Source: Bimuria novae-zelandiae CBS 107.79 (Eukaryota > Ascomycota > Dothideomycetes > Pleosporales > Didymosphaeriaceae). From it: a DNA stretch of 64,000 nt. The notes under the pieces were generated by a model. That model was not told where the DNA came from. It ran no database searches and was given only the letters and a program-made list of their open reading frames with translations. The DNA is taken from positions 559,861 through 623,860 of the forward strand of contig ML976668.1 of assembly GCA_010015655.1 (NCBI GenBank), read 5' to 3'. Shown here in pieces: positions 32,962 to 45,094 of the stretch (position 1 is the stretch's first letter; each line of letters opens with the position of its first letter). Both the position numbers and the translations under genes were made by a program.

Positions 32962-35900
32962 GTAATCTGCGGCCGGCGTGGAAGCCACATGCTACCGCAA
33001 ACGACGGCGTCGTGCTCACCCGTGGGTGTCGTCAGCGGGACGGGATGGGAACGTAAATTATCGCAGCCGAAGGCAAGATGTCGCTAAAGAGTTGATCGGC
33101 ACGTGGGTGCAGGGGAAGCGCAAACGCGCGCGGTAGATACATGCACCTTGGGCTCAACAAAATAAATGTCGACTCAATGATGGAGTGTGATACTGCGTTT
33201 ATTTCAGTGTATACTGCTCCGTCTATACTTGCTTGCAGTATGAAGCTTCAGTGTCTCAGATCTCAACTTAGTTTACACACGCGGTCGCATACCCTAAGCG
33301 GTACTACGACGGGCACGCATCAGCGATATTGCAATGCGTCGTTCTCACGTAGGGTAGACGTCAGAGTACTCTGCATCTGCGCAGTCATCCAATCCAACGC
33401 AAAAAGGATATAGACTCAGCCTATGAGCAGCCTTTGATGTCAACGGGAAACTGCAATTGGCCATGGGCAAGTGGACCAAACTGCGGGTTGGCGAAACGCA
33501 CGTTGGCCGCACGTTGGCCGCACGAGGGCGTCTAGAAGCTTGCCTACTCCTAACCTACGGGAGGGAGGCAGTGGGGGTAGGCTACAGGAGAAGGGCGAAA
33601 GGCGGCGAACCACGTTCTCGACTGCCAGAGTGGATAATGGCCTGAAGCATTGAATTTTTTTTTTTAACTCTCTGCAACTGACACATTCACGGGCGCGGCC
33701 GTATGGAAGGTCCGAGGTACAACTGACACATAGGATTTGTCGGCCATGCTTACTGAACACACGGCAAGTGTACATTGCGTACTGTATATAGTTTGGCTGT
33801 CAGTGAGAGGGGAAAGTGGTACATCCTAACAGGTACAGCGAGCGGTCTGCGAGGCCTTCATCAGCAACTGCTCACCGGCAATTCCCATTTGCAGCGCAAT
33901 CAATGTAGGTGAGCGAGTGGTGAAAACCGTTTCCGTTTACAGTTTGCTAGTCTGGGCATTGGCAACGTTGTCCTGCCGTCCCGCATCACAGGTTTGCGAG
34001 GCGAGAGGCATAGCTTCCCGCCATTCGCTGGCTGATGGTGGTGAGCTCAGCTTTCGCCTTGCCGCAGAGTGAGTCGTTAGTCCCGGCTGGATGTCGATAT
34101 GATGTAAGCGTCCAGGTCCAGCGCATCCATGATCCCAGCAAAAAGAGTCGGACTCGCTTCCGAACTGTAGGGATGCCGATCGCAGACTTTTCCGGCCACG
34201 GCACGGCGCATCGCGCCCGCGAATCGCAAAAGGTGCGGTTCAACTGCATTATTGCGACGTCGCTGGGCGGGCAGCGTGTGAGCGCAACAGTGCCGGAGCC
34301 GACGGCGCTAACGCGACGACGTTTTGGCTAGCAATGCGCTGGCTCGCAAAGGCACTGCTATTGGTGCCTGGGTGCAGTATCGAAGCGAGGCGCTCGCGGT
34401 GCCTTTTGCAAGGAGGGCGACAGGAACAGGGAATCGGGCGCACAAAAACGAAGGCGGGCCGGGGCTGCATGCCAATCAACGTAGCCGCAACGGCCGGTTT
34501 TGCGACAGCGCCGCTCCGATTCGCCGCCTGGGCGAAGGCCTTTTCCTCTCCAGCCACCTCGCTTCTGGCCTGCGGCCTCATGTCTCAACACATGCTGTTG
34601 CATTCACAGCTCGGTGTGTCACGAGCCGAGAGCGTAAACTGACACGCATACCAGGATGGCAATCAGAGTTTGAACGTGAGTAGTCGTTGAAACAAAGGGT
34701 ATTGTTTGTTTGTTTGTTTGGTTTTTTAAGGAACACCTCCTTGTTTCCGCAGCGAATCATGTCATGGTGTCGTCTGGACGACACGGATCAACAGAGGGGA
34801 TGTGAGACAGCTATCGAACGACGCTCCGCCTTCTTCCCTGCAAGGTCCAGGGCGGCACATCGAAAGCCACCATGCTCGTTCCTGAGCTTCCTGAATCCTG
34901 GCCCCAGCTGGTCGCTGATGAGTCGCTGGGAAGACATCCTCCACAACCAACTTCCCGGTAGCCTCACGATGGGAAGGCTCAGCCAGATATGGCAAACGCC
35001 CGGTGAAGGAAGAGCCGAGCTGTTCCTGCATAGCTTACTCAGGGCAGCGTTTTCATCACCAGAGCGTGGGCCGTGGTGGAGCGCTGGTTAGGAGCCCACC
35101 AACAGCATCCGGAATCCGCCGCTGGCAAAAGAAGTGGAGGAAAAAATAAGCAACACACGGCCAGACCGCAGTGTGACGCGATGCCGCGCGTGTGGAGGAG
35201 CAGTGAACGCTCAAGTGCGCATGTATATAGGTTTGCAGTAGAGTCGTCGACGTGTAGAGTGCAAGCGGCGGCATCATCTGAGCGAGGCCGCCGTTGCACA
35301 TGCGTGCAGGTGTGCGACCGCGGTGGGCCACTGAATCGGTGGACGCGGAGTCCGGGAGCGCTCGCTGAAGCCTCCTTCTGACTTATCTGGCTTAGCGTGC
35401 ACTCGAGTTGGTTTTTCTTAGCTTCGGTCACGGTGTCTAGGGCTGCTGACCCTTGCACCATACACCCGCAGCAGAGAGCCCACACAAATGTGCCGCCCAC
35501 CCCCGATCCTGCTCGTCAACCCTCTCTTGCGCGCCCACGCTCCTTGACTTGCGCCCGTCCAACTAAACCTGCTGCTGCTCCCTGCTGCTACGTTGTCACT
35601 CGTTCTCTCCACCACGGCCTCTGCAATTGCCAACCACCAGCCGGTGAGTGTTGTGCTTTATTTCCTGCATTGCTCGGCTCCACTCGCCTCACGTGCCTTC
35701 CCCAAAGCAGCCCAATAGCCGACGCCTGGGCGCTGACCCTCTTGCCGTAGGATAAACACCCAGAGGTACCTACGTGTTTTTCGACCACCGTCTGTCGTGG
35801 CACCGCTCTGAGACCTCCCGGACCGCCACTCTCCCCCCAGGATCAATTTACAACACTGCAGTCGCCGAGCACAGCCCAAATAAATTGCTTGCGTTGCTAC

Positions 35901-35972
35901 ATTTCTCTCTGGTAATGGCCTGAGCGCCTTCGTTGCGAGAAAACACGTCCCGCTCCTGGCACCTTCAAAAAT
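32962..35972. other. 3 kb region without a recognised gene
   Basis: Frames of up to about 150 codons occur on both strands, but they overlap each other and lack domains. 35400-35970 is CT-rich and probably the promoter and leader of the next gene. A T run occurs near 33654-33665. Confidence 0.5.
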
Positions 35973-37568
35973 ATGCCCGAAATGAAACCCTTCATGCTCC
36001 CCAAGCTGGTGGCCCAGCGAAAGTCTTCCAAGAGTTCCCTCGACATGTCTCACGACCCCGCCTCGTCGGTGCACTCCAGCACTGATTCTGGATTCTACTC
36101 TGCTTCCGAATGCTCGACGCCGCCCACTCCGAGCTTCTACCGCGGACATCTCCGCTTTCCGAGCTCCACTTCGTCGCTCTCCTCAAGTCCGCCGGCGTAT
36201 GATCCGGTCGATGCTACTCCCAATGCATCGGGCAAGCTCCCTCAGCTCACCGAGGACGTGGAGCGCGAGGAGGACTATGTGACCGTCGCCCGCTGCCAGT
36301 GTAAGTTTTGACGTCTCGCTTATATCGCGCTCGCATTAACATGAATAGCAGGCGATGCTGAGAGCTCTGAGGACCCTGCCATCGCAGAGGCCTATGACTT
36401 CATAGGCTATGGCTACGAGTCGCCCAACTCGAAGCGCCGGTGCTCTGCTGAGTCTTCTGCGCAAAGTGTCACGCACAAGTTTGAGCGCAACTTTCCCTCC
36501 TTCTCGCGCAAGTTGCGAGAGCGCAAGAGGGCGTCGACGCTGAACGGCAAGTCAAGGAGTGCTACCCCCTCGAGGGTGCCTTCGACGCGGTCATCCTCAA
36601 TCACCAGCTCCATCCATCAGGCCCAAGGCTACGAGCCAATGGAGCTGTTCCCGCCCAAGTCAATCTCTGCCTCCGTCAGCCGGGAGCACATCCCTGAGTC
36701 GATTGTTTCCTCTCCCATCGACATCGCCAAGGCCAATGCAGTAGATATGGATGTTGACGAGATTGATTCTGAGCGCTTTGCGACTACTCCTTTGCTTCCA
36801 CCCCTACTGGTCAAGACTCGGTTCGAAGCGGCGCCTCCAGAGTCACCTCTCCATTCACCGGAAATTGTTTCGGTTGATCCCATGCACTCTTTGGTGTCAA
36901 CTCCCGTGGAAACACCTGCAACTCGCGCCTATCCCACCCCGCCACTTTCGACCAAGGCTTCAGTCGCATCCTTCAAGACGTCCCGTATGAGTCCGCTCGT
37001 ACCCTCGAATGAGATTCCCTCACTCGCACTGGCTGATCCTGATGACAAGTGGGCCCTGGTTCTCGGCCACAACAACTTTACCATCCACCCGGAGCCATAC
37101 GTGCCTGAAGTTTGCGATGCGGCCGCTCTCCGGCAATTGTTTGCTGATTGGGAACTAGCGCGCTGCAACTTCACCAAACACCAAGTGCGCATGGCTGAGC
37201 ACAACGGTCCCACGTCAAAAGCCTATCTGCTATGTGAGAAGAAGTGGTCGGAGATCGACGCCCAGTGGAAAAAGAATCACGACCTGGCCAACTCGCGTGC
37301 GATCGAAAAGGGTGCGGAACCAGAACCGACGTCGCCCATGGAACCTGCCCCACTCAGCAAGATGCCGACGCTAAACGACCCAAAGAGCGAAGGCAAGTTT
37401 CCAAAACTAGGCGACGAGGACATTGTCGGCCCCATGGTCCAAATCGCCGCGTCACCACTTCTCCAGCGCACTCCACCGCGCAAGCGCGCCTTCTTCAAGT
37501 TCCTCAGCGACCTCAAATTCCCAGCTGCATTTCTTGGCAGGTCGTCCACCGGAGCGCGCGGGCCATGA
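35973..37568 (+). CDS. Ser/Pro-rich protein of unknown function
   Basis: Exon 1 is 35973-36300, the intron 36301-36351 (GTAAGT start, TAGCAG end), and exon 2 is 36352-37568, giving 514 residues. I do not recognise the family. The N-terminal two thirds are low-complexity, rich in Ser, Pro and Thr with many SP/TP dipeptides (candidate proline-directed kinase sites), and probably disordered. Residues about 350-430 are more ordered: DDKWALVLGHNNFTIHPEPY, then ADWELARCNFTKHQVR and CEKKWSEIDAQWKKNHD. They look like a helical fungal-specific module. The end is basic with Phe (RKRAFFKFLSDLKFPAAF). There is no signal peptide and no clear membrane helix. The start was chosen because the frame opens there after a CT-rich leader. 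Confidence 0.75.
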
Positions 37569-40368
37569 ACGCAGCCCGGCCCATTCTCCCTGTCCATATT
37601 TGTGTTCTATTAAGCTTCTATTCAGTGTTTGTAACAATACCCTTTCGCCGGCGGCTCACGAGGTACGACCTGCACGACCCTTGTCTTTGACAGCTCATTC
37701 GAGCCACGACCGCTCCTTATCACGAGTTTCCTTTGTCTACAAATACCACGGTTTTAGAGGGTTATCATTTGCAGACTGGTCCGGGTATGGATGCATCTCC
37801 TTCAGAGGGAGCAGTCTAGCATTTTTCACGACGAATGCATGGCCGAGCGAGCGTTACGGCATGTTCACGCAGCGACGTCACAAGGCTCATCAGTCAAAAG
37901 TCTTTTCCTTCTACAGCATATTGTATCTTGTTTAGTATCTAATCTCTTTTGGCTGCCTTTACGCAAGCAAAGTGAACAGCAAGAGATTCTGTCTTACTTC
38001 GGCGGCTATGCCCCTCGTCCTCGTCTGGGACTGTAGGGGTCAGCGCAGCCTGGGTCTGGAGGTGGGACGTTGAAGAGACCCAAATCCAAGCAGCTCAAAA
38101 AAGTAATAGTTTACATTGGCCTTTTTTGTATGACTATGTTAATCACCATGATGGGGTACATAGATCTGGACACAACACCTAATGGGTTAGGTGGCACGCT
38201 CGGGTGCGCGTAAGTGGGCGCGCCGTGGCCAGGTTCTGGAAGCAGAGCAAAAAGGCACAATAACGAATCCAAGTTTGAAAGCTGCCCGTCTCGGTCTTGA
38301 CTGCTTGTTCGGTGAGGTTTCGATAGCGTTGTCATTCCGCAAGATGGGTGGTGTGTGGGGCAAGCGAGCTGCCAGTGTAGAGCGACGCGGCAGTGACGTG
38401 TGATGGATGGCGTGGCGCTCAACAAGCGTACCTACGTGGGATGGCGCAGCACAGCACAGCACAGCACAGCACTGTAGAGTACAGCACGGCCGACTTCGTG
38501 TCAGTCCCATCTATCGCTTCCTACTGAGACAACATATGACTCGAGTTGCAGGTGCGCGTGGCATCTTCCCCTCACCTCGATTGTCAGTGTCTGTCAGTGT
38601 CAGTCGGCATGAGGTGCGGTTGCACGCCCCGCCCCTGCCAACGATGCCTTCTTCCTCACTCGACCGTGGCGTGCTTCGCCCGCGCGCCTGGGTTCGCTCG
38701 CTCACCAGTCAGGTCTCTGACGAGGGCGCGGTCGTCTACGCGATGCGGCGGATATAGACATATGGTGTGTTGTCTCAGGCGCTGACCGGTGTTGGGAGGG
38801 AGGGGTGCAGCAGTGATGGATCTTTGTGCGAGGGTGATGAAGCCGTGTGTGGAGGGGGCAGGCTGGATGGGGAAGGGAAGGCGTTACGGTGCAGGGCTGG
38901 ATGTGTACGAGGGCGGTGGCGGGGACACGTTGCCGTGCAGAGATGGCGAGTGGTGGATGAGATAACAACGCAAACGTTGCGCACGTGTGGTGTGTACGTC
39001 TACGGGCACGGCGACTTCACTTTTACGCTCTCCCCGGGGAATATGGATGGCGTATAGTCTCGGGGCGTGTATGCGTAAACCCCGTGTATAGCACCCGTTT
39101 GGTGCTCGAAAAGTATATAAACCCTAATTACCTAACCCAGCATGTCTCGAAAGTACCAGTACAAGTACAAGGTATGGGTCCCATGCCTTCATTACCTCAC
39201 AGGCTCTCGTTCTATCTATCTATGACACACATTAGTCTTCACGCGCGTCTACATGCCCACAACACAGCCTCCACCACCTAACAGACCCCCCAGCCCACCC
39301 TCGCACCGCATCCTCGCCTACACCCGTCCCTCCCACCCGGTATCCGTCTCGCGCTCTGCCCACCGACCAGCGGCGCCTGCCGTGTACCCAGGCTGAAACC
39401 CTCCCCACCATGCCCACCCCACCTTCTCTTGCAGCTATATGTAACTGTTGAGAAGCAGGGCCTGCCCCCTTCCCTCCCCCTCCGAATTTCCTGAGGGGCT
39501 GTGCTGCAGCAGGCGGGGAGACAGCAAGGGGCCGGGAGGTCGAAGCCGTTGGCGACGGTGGGGTGCAAACTGCCGAGCGCGATGGGATCGGGCTCACGAC
39601 CGGGTTCGGAGCATGTGAGGAGGGTGTCAGGCGTCGCGGTAGCGCACGAGCTGGGCGACCGCACCGTCTCGTGGTGTATTGGGTCGGGAGTTTAGGGTTG
39701 GAAATAGTACGGGCTGCATGGTGTGGTGGAAGCGAGGGGTTGTCACGGGTATAATATGTGCGTGTGTGTATGAGGTGCGGTGGGGGAGAGGGGAGTGGTT
39801 GGGCGAGAGGCGTAGTTGGAGGGAGGTGGGTGCGTGGAGGGTGTGGGAAAGTAAGCAGGTCGCCGACCTTTTGTTTTGGAGGGATCGCTCTGGTATAGCA
39901 ATGTATGGGATCTGCGGAGCTACTGTGGTGTTCTGGCTGTTGGAAATTAGTGTGAGTATTGCGTCTTCTACGCTGTGGCGGTGGTGCTTAGAACCCCCTA
40001 ATGGAGGGCTTTCTCGGTCGTGACTCGACCTGACCTGTCTACGTTGAATGTCTTGCTTGGCTATGCGGTGGGCTATGAGTTGGGGTCGGGTTGTAGAGTT
40101 GCCTACATGGACTTCGTCCATGTTAGGGAGTCCCCAGACTCCGGCAACTGCTGGTGCTGCCGATGATAGATCAACTTCGATCGACTTTATGTCTTAGGGA
40201 TAGTTGAGAGACTGACCGTAGGTAAATGGAGAAGTCTGTCAAGACCGTAAGACTTCAAGCCTGTAAGTCTTCAAGACTTTTAGGGGGCTTATTGTCATTG
40301 CGCTTCTCATTTCTCGGTCACTATCCTAGCGTTTGCTCTCCTGCTAGAAAGGCTTCCTCATTCGAAAA
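37569..40368. other. 2.8 kb intergenic region
   Basis: No convincing gene on either strand. It contains a short CAGCA tandem repeat (38447-38472), G-rich tracts around 38800-38950 and 39760-39860, and near-palindromic AGACTTCAAG / AAGTCTTCAAG repeats at about 40249-40282. Confidence 0.5.
38447..38472 (+). repeat. CAGCA microsatellite, about five units
   Basis: Perfect tandem pentamers followed by CTGTAG. Confidence 0.9.
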
Positions 40369-41572
40369 CTAATGCTCGTCCTCACTCTCGACTGTATTCA
40401 ACCTCTCCAACTCCTTGACCAACCGGTCAGCTTCATCATCGCTGTCTCCTTCCTCAATGTCATCCTCATCATCCTCGTCAGGATCATGATCCTCATCCGA
40501 GCTCCGATCACCATCCCACTCACCCTCCTCCACCGCAAACGCAACCTCCACCGCAAACGCAACTTCCACCTCCTGCAACCCATACAACACCTCCGCATTC
40601 CTCACCCGATGGAACAAGCAAGCCCCACACCACTCAACGCCCCAAAAGGATTGAGCTCCACAAGCTGCACCTCCCCTCCCTCCTTCACAACAACATCAAA
40701 GCTGAACCCATACTTATACAGCATCTCCCGAATCGCCGCACTCAATTCCTTCTCCGCAAACTCCACAATCTTTCTAAGAAGAAACTGGCACTCATCCAGC
40801 AGCTTTCCCGCCGTAGCCTCAACCCCCAAGCCCGCCCACGGTCTCAACAAAGCCTCGCACCAGCGATACTGACTCACCGCACTAGCCCTCCACTCCCTCC
40901 CACCCCTCGCCACCGGCGGCGGCACAAAACCCTAAGCTCTCTCTTCGTATCCATACCCCCATCCCACCTACTGACCACCAGCCCAACATCGACCTCTCTC
41001 CCCTCCTTCCCCGCGTGCTCAATCTTATTCTGCAGACCCCCATACGCCCGCATACTACTCCCCAATCTGAGTACAACATCGCGGAGTGACCTACACACCA
41101 CCGGGCTCAGTGCCGCATCTTTCGGACTCGCCTGCGCGAGGCGGCCGAACCATTTCGTTCCCTCGCCCCTGCCAGCATCGAGGAACGCGGTAAGCGCTTT
41201 CCCAGCGGAAGAGCATGTCCACACCTCGATGACATACTCGAGTAACGCTTTTCGTGTCTTTCCCGTAGCCACCCACACACTCTGGCATCGCTGTAGATCT
41301 TGCACGACGAAGCTGGGTATGCTAGAGATAAAGGTGTCGCGGGAGAGAGAGAGGCCCTGGCTGAGCGCGATGAGCGGGCGCCATAGTGTGTAGGCGTACG
41401 GGTCCCACGGAGGCGCTTCGTGCGTGAAGCCGGGGCGTTCGGGGATGACAGAGAGGATCTCTTCGCGCGTGTGGAACGCGATGTTAAAACGGGTGGATCG
41501 CGAGGCGCCGTGATGTGTTATCTCTGCGATGTCGGCGGCGATCTCGTGGAAAGGGATGGTGCGGAGGCGCAT
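40369..41572 (-). pseudogene. CDC123/D123-like gene with two apparent frameshifts
   Basis: The minus strand carries one protein split over three frames. The first part (ATG at 41572) runs to KRELRV near 40930. The second runs from there to LNPFGALSG near 40645. The third covers CLFHRVRNAEVLYGL and an acidic tail to the stop at 40369. At each junction one missing base would restore continuity, and no intron fits. The central features (ELRV, then SAVSQYRWCE, then FSFDVVV and VQLVELNPFGAL) match the D123 family, whose members (CDC123, an ATP-grasp fold) help assemble the eIF2 complex. The N-terminus differs from canonical CDC123, so this may be a divergent paralogue. The acidic tail (DPDEDDEDDIEEGDSDDE) is preceded by a tandem VAFAVE. 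Either a decayed gene or two base errors would explain it. Confidence 0.6.
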
Positions 41573-42202
41573 GGTGGACGCGGTATGGGTGGGATGTTGT
41601 GAGCTGGACTGGTCACTTGTAGGTTGGAAGTGATAGGAAGCTCGAAGTGAGAGGATCTGTGTAGAAGGGACAATGGGAGGCAGAAACTGCCTGCCTCAAC
41701 AGTGTGTGAAGTGTGGGTAAGCGCTGTGCCTGCACTGCTCTTGCCTCAAATTCTGTACCGTGGTAAGCGGGAACTTGCCCAAGCTCTTTTATCCTTCACA
41801 TTTGATAGAGGTGCCGGCCGCAACCATAAAATTGTCTCAATGGTACAAACGAGAAGATAATGTAGTATAGTGACTGTCATTGCAATCGAAACAGTATAGT
41901 CGTATCCTTAGCCACAGCACTGAAGCCGGCCATCGTCTCTATATGCGAACCAATGAACCCCAAATGATATCACAGAACTGCGCAAGACCCATCAAGCCTC
42001 GAAAAAGAACGCCCGCCAAAGAATGTCTCTTGGACGCCGGATAGCCAAAACATAGAAAGAATCCAAAACAGTGACGAAGCAAAAAGAAAGCGCACAGAAA
42101 TACAGAAATGACTGCAAACAGTCCACTAGTGCCTTGCATATCGCGAGGTAACACAGCGTACCCACGGCAAAGCGTAGTATTCAAACACGTAGTCAAACAT
42201 GA
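41573..42202. other. intergenic, no gene seen
   Basis: Spans the promoter of the CDC123-like gene and the 3' side of the Tcp11-type gene. The two genes do not share a promoter. Confidence 0.4.
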
Positions 42203-45094
42203 TCAGTCGGACGAACTGCCAGCCGATGCCTCTGACTCTACGCTGGAGCTCCTCTCTAGTTCCAAGCCCTCAGCACCAAGTCTTTCCAGCTCGTCGGCAA
42301 TCTCCTCATACCATTGGCCATGTGCCTTGCGGTCAACATTGCTGACTTTGTTGAGCTGCTCACAGATATCGCCAACCTGCGACACGAACTCAGGGAGACC
42401 AGTTGTGGCAAGACTCTCGGTGGCCGTACTTGCGGCTTTGACCCTTTCGCCTGAGCTGCTAGCAGACACGCGGTTGAAGATGTGCGTTTTCAGGCGTTGG
42501 AAAAGGACTTTCGTAACAGGGTCCGAGAGTCTGCCTGAGTCGGCTTGGGTGAGAAGGCGGGTAACGATCGAGGCTAGCTGAGCACGGGTGGAGGGTGGCA
42601 TGGCGTGCGATGACTCGAGCAGAGAAGAGATCTTGGACGGCGTTGTGGGGTCTTTCAGATAACCCTCTTTCAGTGCCTCCCACATACGGTTCGCTTCGTT
42701 CTTCCACTGAGAGCGAACATCTCGCTTGAGAAGATTTTTGGCCGTAAGCAAGATGCCGCCAATGGTCGTGATGCGAAGAGCTTCTTCACGGATGCGAGCG
42801 ATGCGGGCCCGGTCGAGCTCCAGCGTTTCTGGCAGTTCAGCGTCTTTGAGTGGCGGTGTAGCAATAGCAAGGTCGATTAAGCCACGAGCGTAGATCTTTT
42901 GATGAGTAGGTCGATTCATGGGAAGCAGTTCGTTCCACGGATCGCGTCTGTCGGCTTCTGTATGCATGTTGACTGCTGCATTTCGCCACCAACGTCGCGT
43001 CCTCTTCAAAGTGATCCTGCCTTTCTCTAGGTCTTCGGCAAATTCACGTTGCTCGTACGTTGGAGCCTCCTTGATCAGAATCGGAGCTGATTGCATAAGA
43101 AGGAAGTTGGAGTAGTCCAGCGAGAGGAGGTCGATCGTGTGGAGAAGCTTGAACAACTTCTCAATCATCTCAGGCAATGCTCCTTCTTCTTGCAGCTCGT
43201 CCGCTAGAGCCTTGACCTCGGCATCCCGGAAGGGCGCGCAAAGTTTCGGGAGGATGTTCGCAATGAAGCCGAAAAACTTTGCATATGAGAACGTACCCTG
43301 TTTGGCCTGTTGACTGACGAGCTCGACATCCAGGGTCTCCGATATCAGCGTATACATGGTGTTGCCGGGTTTCAAGAGACGCAAAAGTTTCGCGCGGATG
43401 TTGTCGGCCATGGCCACAGTCCACATTGCTCCTTCTCCATTCTCGAAGCCGCGCCGCATAGCATCGCAGAGCTCGCGGTTCAGCGCATCCCGTAGATCGG
43501 CTGTTGGAGAAGCATCAACCCGGTACTCTTTGTCAACAGATAATTCATGGACCAAAATCCGATTGGTAGGAATGACAGTGAAGAGCTTCGAAAGCGAATT
43601 GGCTTGGTGTCCCTCAGACGGCTGTGGACCGCTCGAAGCAGCAAGCTGTGATGCTGCCTCTGTCTGCTCTTCCGCAATAGGAGAAGCCGGTGTGGGTGAA
43701 GCGACGCGTGGGCGTGCAACTTCACCGCTAGGACCTTTCTTAGGCCGCGCTCGCCTAGACTCACGGATGGCCTTCCTGATGAGGTGCAAGGCTCGATCGG
43801 GACCCGCAAGTCGCTTGATCTTGCTCAGCAAAATCGCTTGGTTATCCCGAATGCCGCTTTTGTACTCTTCCGCCACGACTTCGATCGTCTCATCCTTGAC
43901 GCTCTGCCAGATCGCATCAAGGCTCACAAATGAAGCCACCATGGTTTCGATCAACGCGGACGAGTCGCGCGCCTTCCAAAGGTTGAAGGCCGTCATGAAT
44001 GTACCGTGGGCGAGTGCGACCGTCTCGAGGCGGGTGGGCGATGGTGTGTAGTAGTTGAAGGTTGTGAGTTTGCTGAGCGCGGCCTCAAAGCATATAATCA
44101 AGTCTTTGGCCTTCTGGATGAGATCCTGCTCTTGGTCGCCGTCTCGGCTGAGGACGTGTGTAGGATGTCCTAGGATCAGGTAGGCAGCCAGAAATGTCCG
44201 CACCGCTGCGCTGCGTGAGGCGGCATCTTCGTCAGCAAGTAGGCCGAAAAGGGTCATAATCTGTTCTGTAGCTGCCAGCACCTTTTCCTCGTTCAGCAGA
44301 GCAGTCACCTCCTCAAAACCGTTGTCGTGGACCCTGTCGATGGACAACCCGAAGGCCAACCAAGCGTCCACGACGTTCTTTCTAGCTCTGGCTCTCCAAG
44401 CGGCTTGGATGCGCTTCGCAGCATCTTCGGGGCTGACCGGGGTACGTATTGCGATCTTCTTCGCGTCAGCAGGGGGCGAGCTGGCGGTCCTGGGCCGGCG
44501 ACCGTTGTTGCGCTGATACTCCAGCCTCCTCTTCTCGGCTTCGGCGAGCCTGTCTTCCATTTCCTGGCGATATCTCCGTTCTTCGGCTGCCTTGCGCTCT
44601 TTCATGTCCTCTGCGACCTTCTTTGCGCGCCGGACTTCTTCGGCACATGCTGCAGCTACTTGTGCCAGGTGGCGTTCGCGGGCCTGCTTCGCTGCCAACG
44701 CCCGCTCCTCACTGTTGGTGCCTCTGGGCGTGGCCTTGGCCAACGCAGCTCTCTGGCGCACCTGCTCCGCGTGAGCAGCCCGGTCTGCCAATCTTGCCTT
44801 GCGGGTTTCGATGATGGAGGCGCGTCGTAAGTGCTGGGCTATGTGGTGCGTCTGGGGCCTGCTGCTACGGAACGAGCGGGTCGACGTATGCGAATGCGTG
44901 GAGGATATCGAGTTGCGGCGGGAAGACGTCGCAGAGGACTTCCGGCGATTGTTCGAAGCGCGGTAGAAACGGGCGGCGATGCGCGGAGGAGGAGAGAATG
45001 GCTGGCTGCTTTCGGCCATGTCGGGCTCTTCTGGTATGTCGTCGTGGGGAAGCTGGCTCAAGTCGAGCTCGGGGTCTGAAAACGAGCCGTCCAT
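42203..45094 (-). CDS. Tcp11/Sok1-family protein with IQ motif
   Basis: A 963-residue intronless frame from ATG at 45094. Residues 1-85 are Ser/Arg-rich and disordered. Residues 95-200 form a long charged coiled coil (many Ala-Arg-Glu heptad-like runs). Residues 224-240 contain an IQ-like motif, AAKRIQAAWRARARKN, and the rest is helical with the T-complex protein 11 signature, including LVHELSVDKEYRV and LLSLDYSNFLLMQSAPILIK. Yeast Sok1 is a multicopy suppressor of protein kinase A loss; Tcp11 in mammals acts in cAMP signalling of sperm. The IQ motif suggests calmodulin binding, which is inference. No splice sites are needed. The C-terminus is acidic and Ser-rich. Confidence 0.85.
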   Translation of the reverse strand: MDGSFSDPELDLSQLPHDDIPEEPDMAESSQPFSPPPRIAARFYRASNNRRKSSATSSRRNSISSTHSHTSTRSFRSSRPQTHHIAQHLRRASIIETRKARLADRAAHAEQVRQRAALAKATPRGTNSEERALAAKQARERHLAQVAAACAEEVRRAKKVAEDMKERKAAEERRYRQEMEDRLAEAEKRRLEYQRNNGRRPRTASSPPADAKKIAIRTPVSPEDAAKRIQAAWRARARKNVVDAWLAFGLSIDRVHDNGFEEVTALLNEEKVLAATEQIMTLFGLLADEDAASRSAAVRTFLAAYLILGHPTHVLSRDGDQEQDLIQKAKDLIICFEAALSKLTTFNYYTPSPTRLETVALAHGTFMTAFNLWKARDSSALIETMVASFVSLDAIWQSVKDETIEVVAEEYKSGIRDNQAILLSKIKRLAGPDRALHLIRKAIRESRRARPKKGPSGEVARPRVASPTPASPIAEEQTEAASQLAASSGPQPSEGHQANSLSKLFTVIPTNRILVHELSVDKEYRVDASPTADLRDALNRELCDAMRRGFENGEGAMWTVAMADNIRAKLLRLLKPGNTMYTLISETLDVELVSQQAKQGTFSYAKFFGFIANILPKLCAPFRDAEVKALADELQEEGALPEMIEKLFKLLHTIDLLSLDYSNFLLMQSAPILIKEAPTYEQREFAEDLEKGRITLKRTRRWWRNAAVNMHTEADRRDPWNELLPMNRPTHQKIYARGLIDLAIATPPLKDAELPETLELDRARIARIREEALRITTIGGILLTAKNLLKRDVRSQWKNEANRMWEALKEGYLKDPTTPSKISSLLESSHAMPPSTRAQLASIVTRLLTQADSGRLSDPVTKVLFQRLKTHIFNRVSASSSGERVKAASTATESLATTGLPEFVSQVGDICEQLNKVSNVDRKAHGQWYEEIADELERLGAEGLELERSSSVESEASAGSSSD

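Noticed and set aside
34035..34690. Overlapping 100-120 codon frames on both strands
   Set aside because: High GC by itself produces such frames. There is no recognisable protein content.
39520..39680. Possible tRNA gene, suggested by the VAQLVRYRD-like translation on the minus strand
   Set aside because: The acceptor stem does not pair and no proper T arm could be placed.
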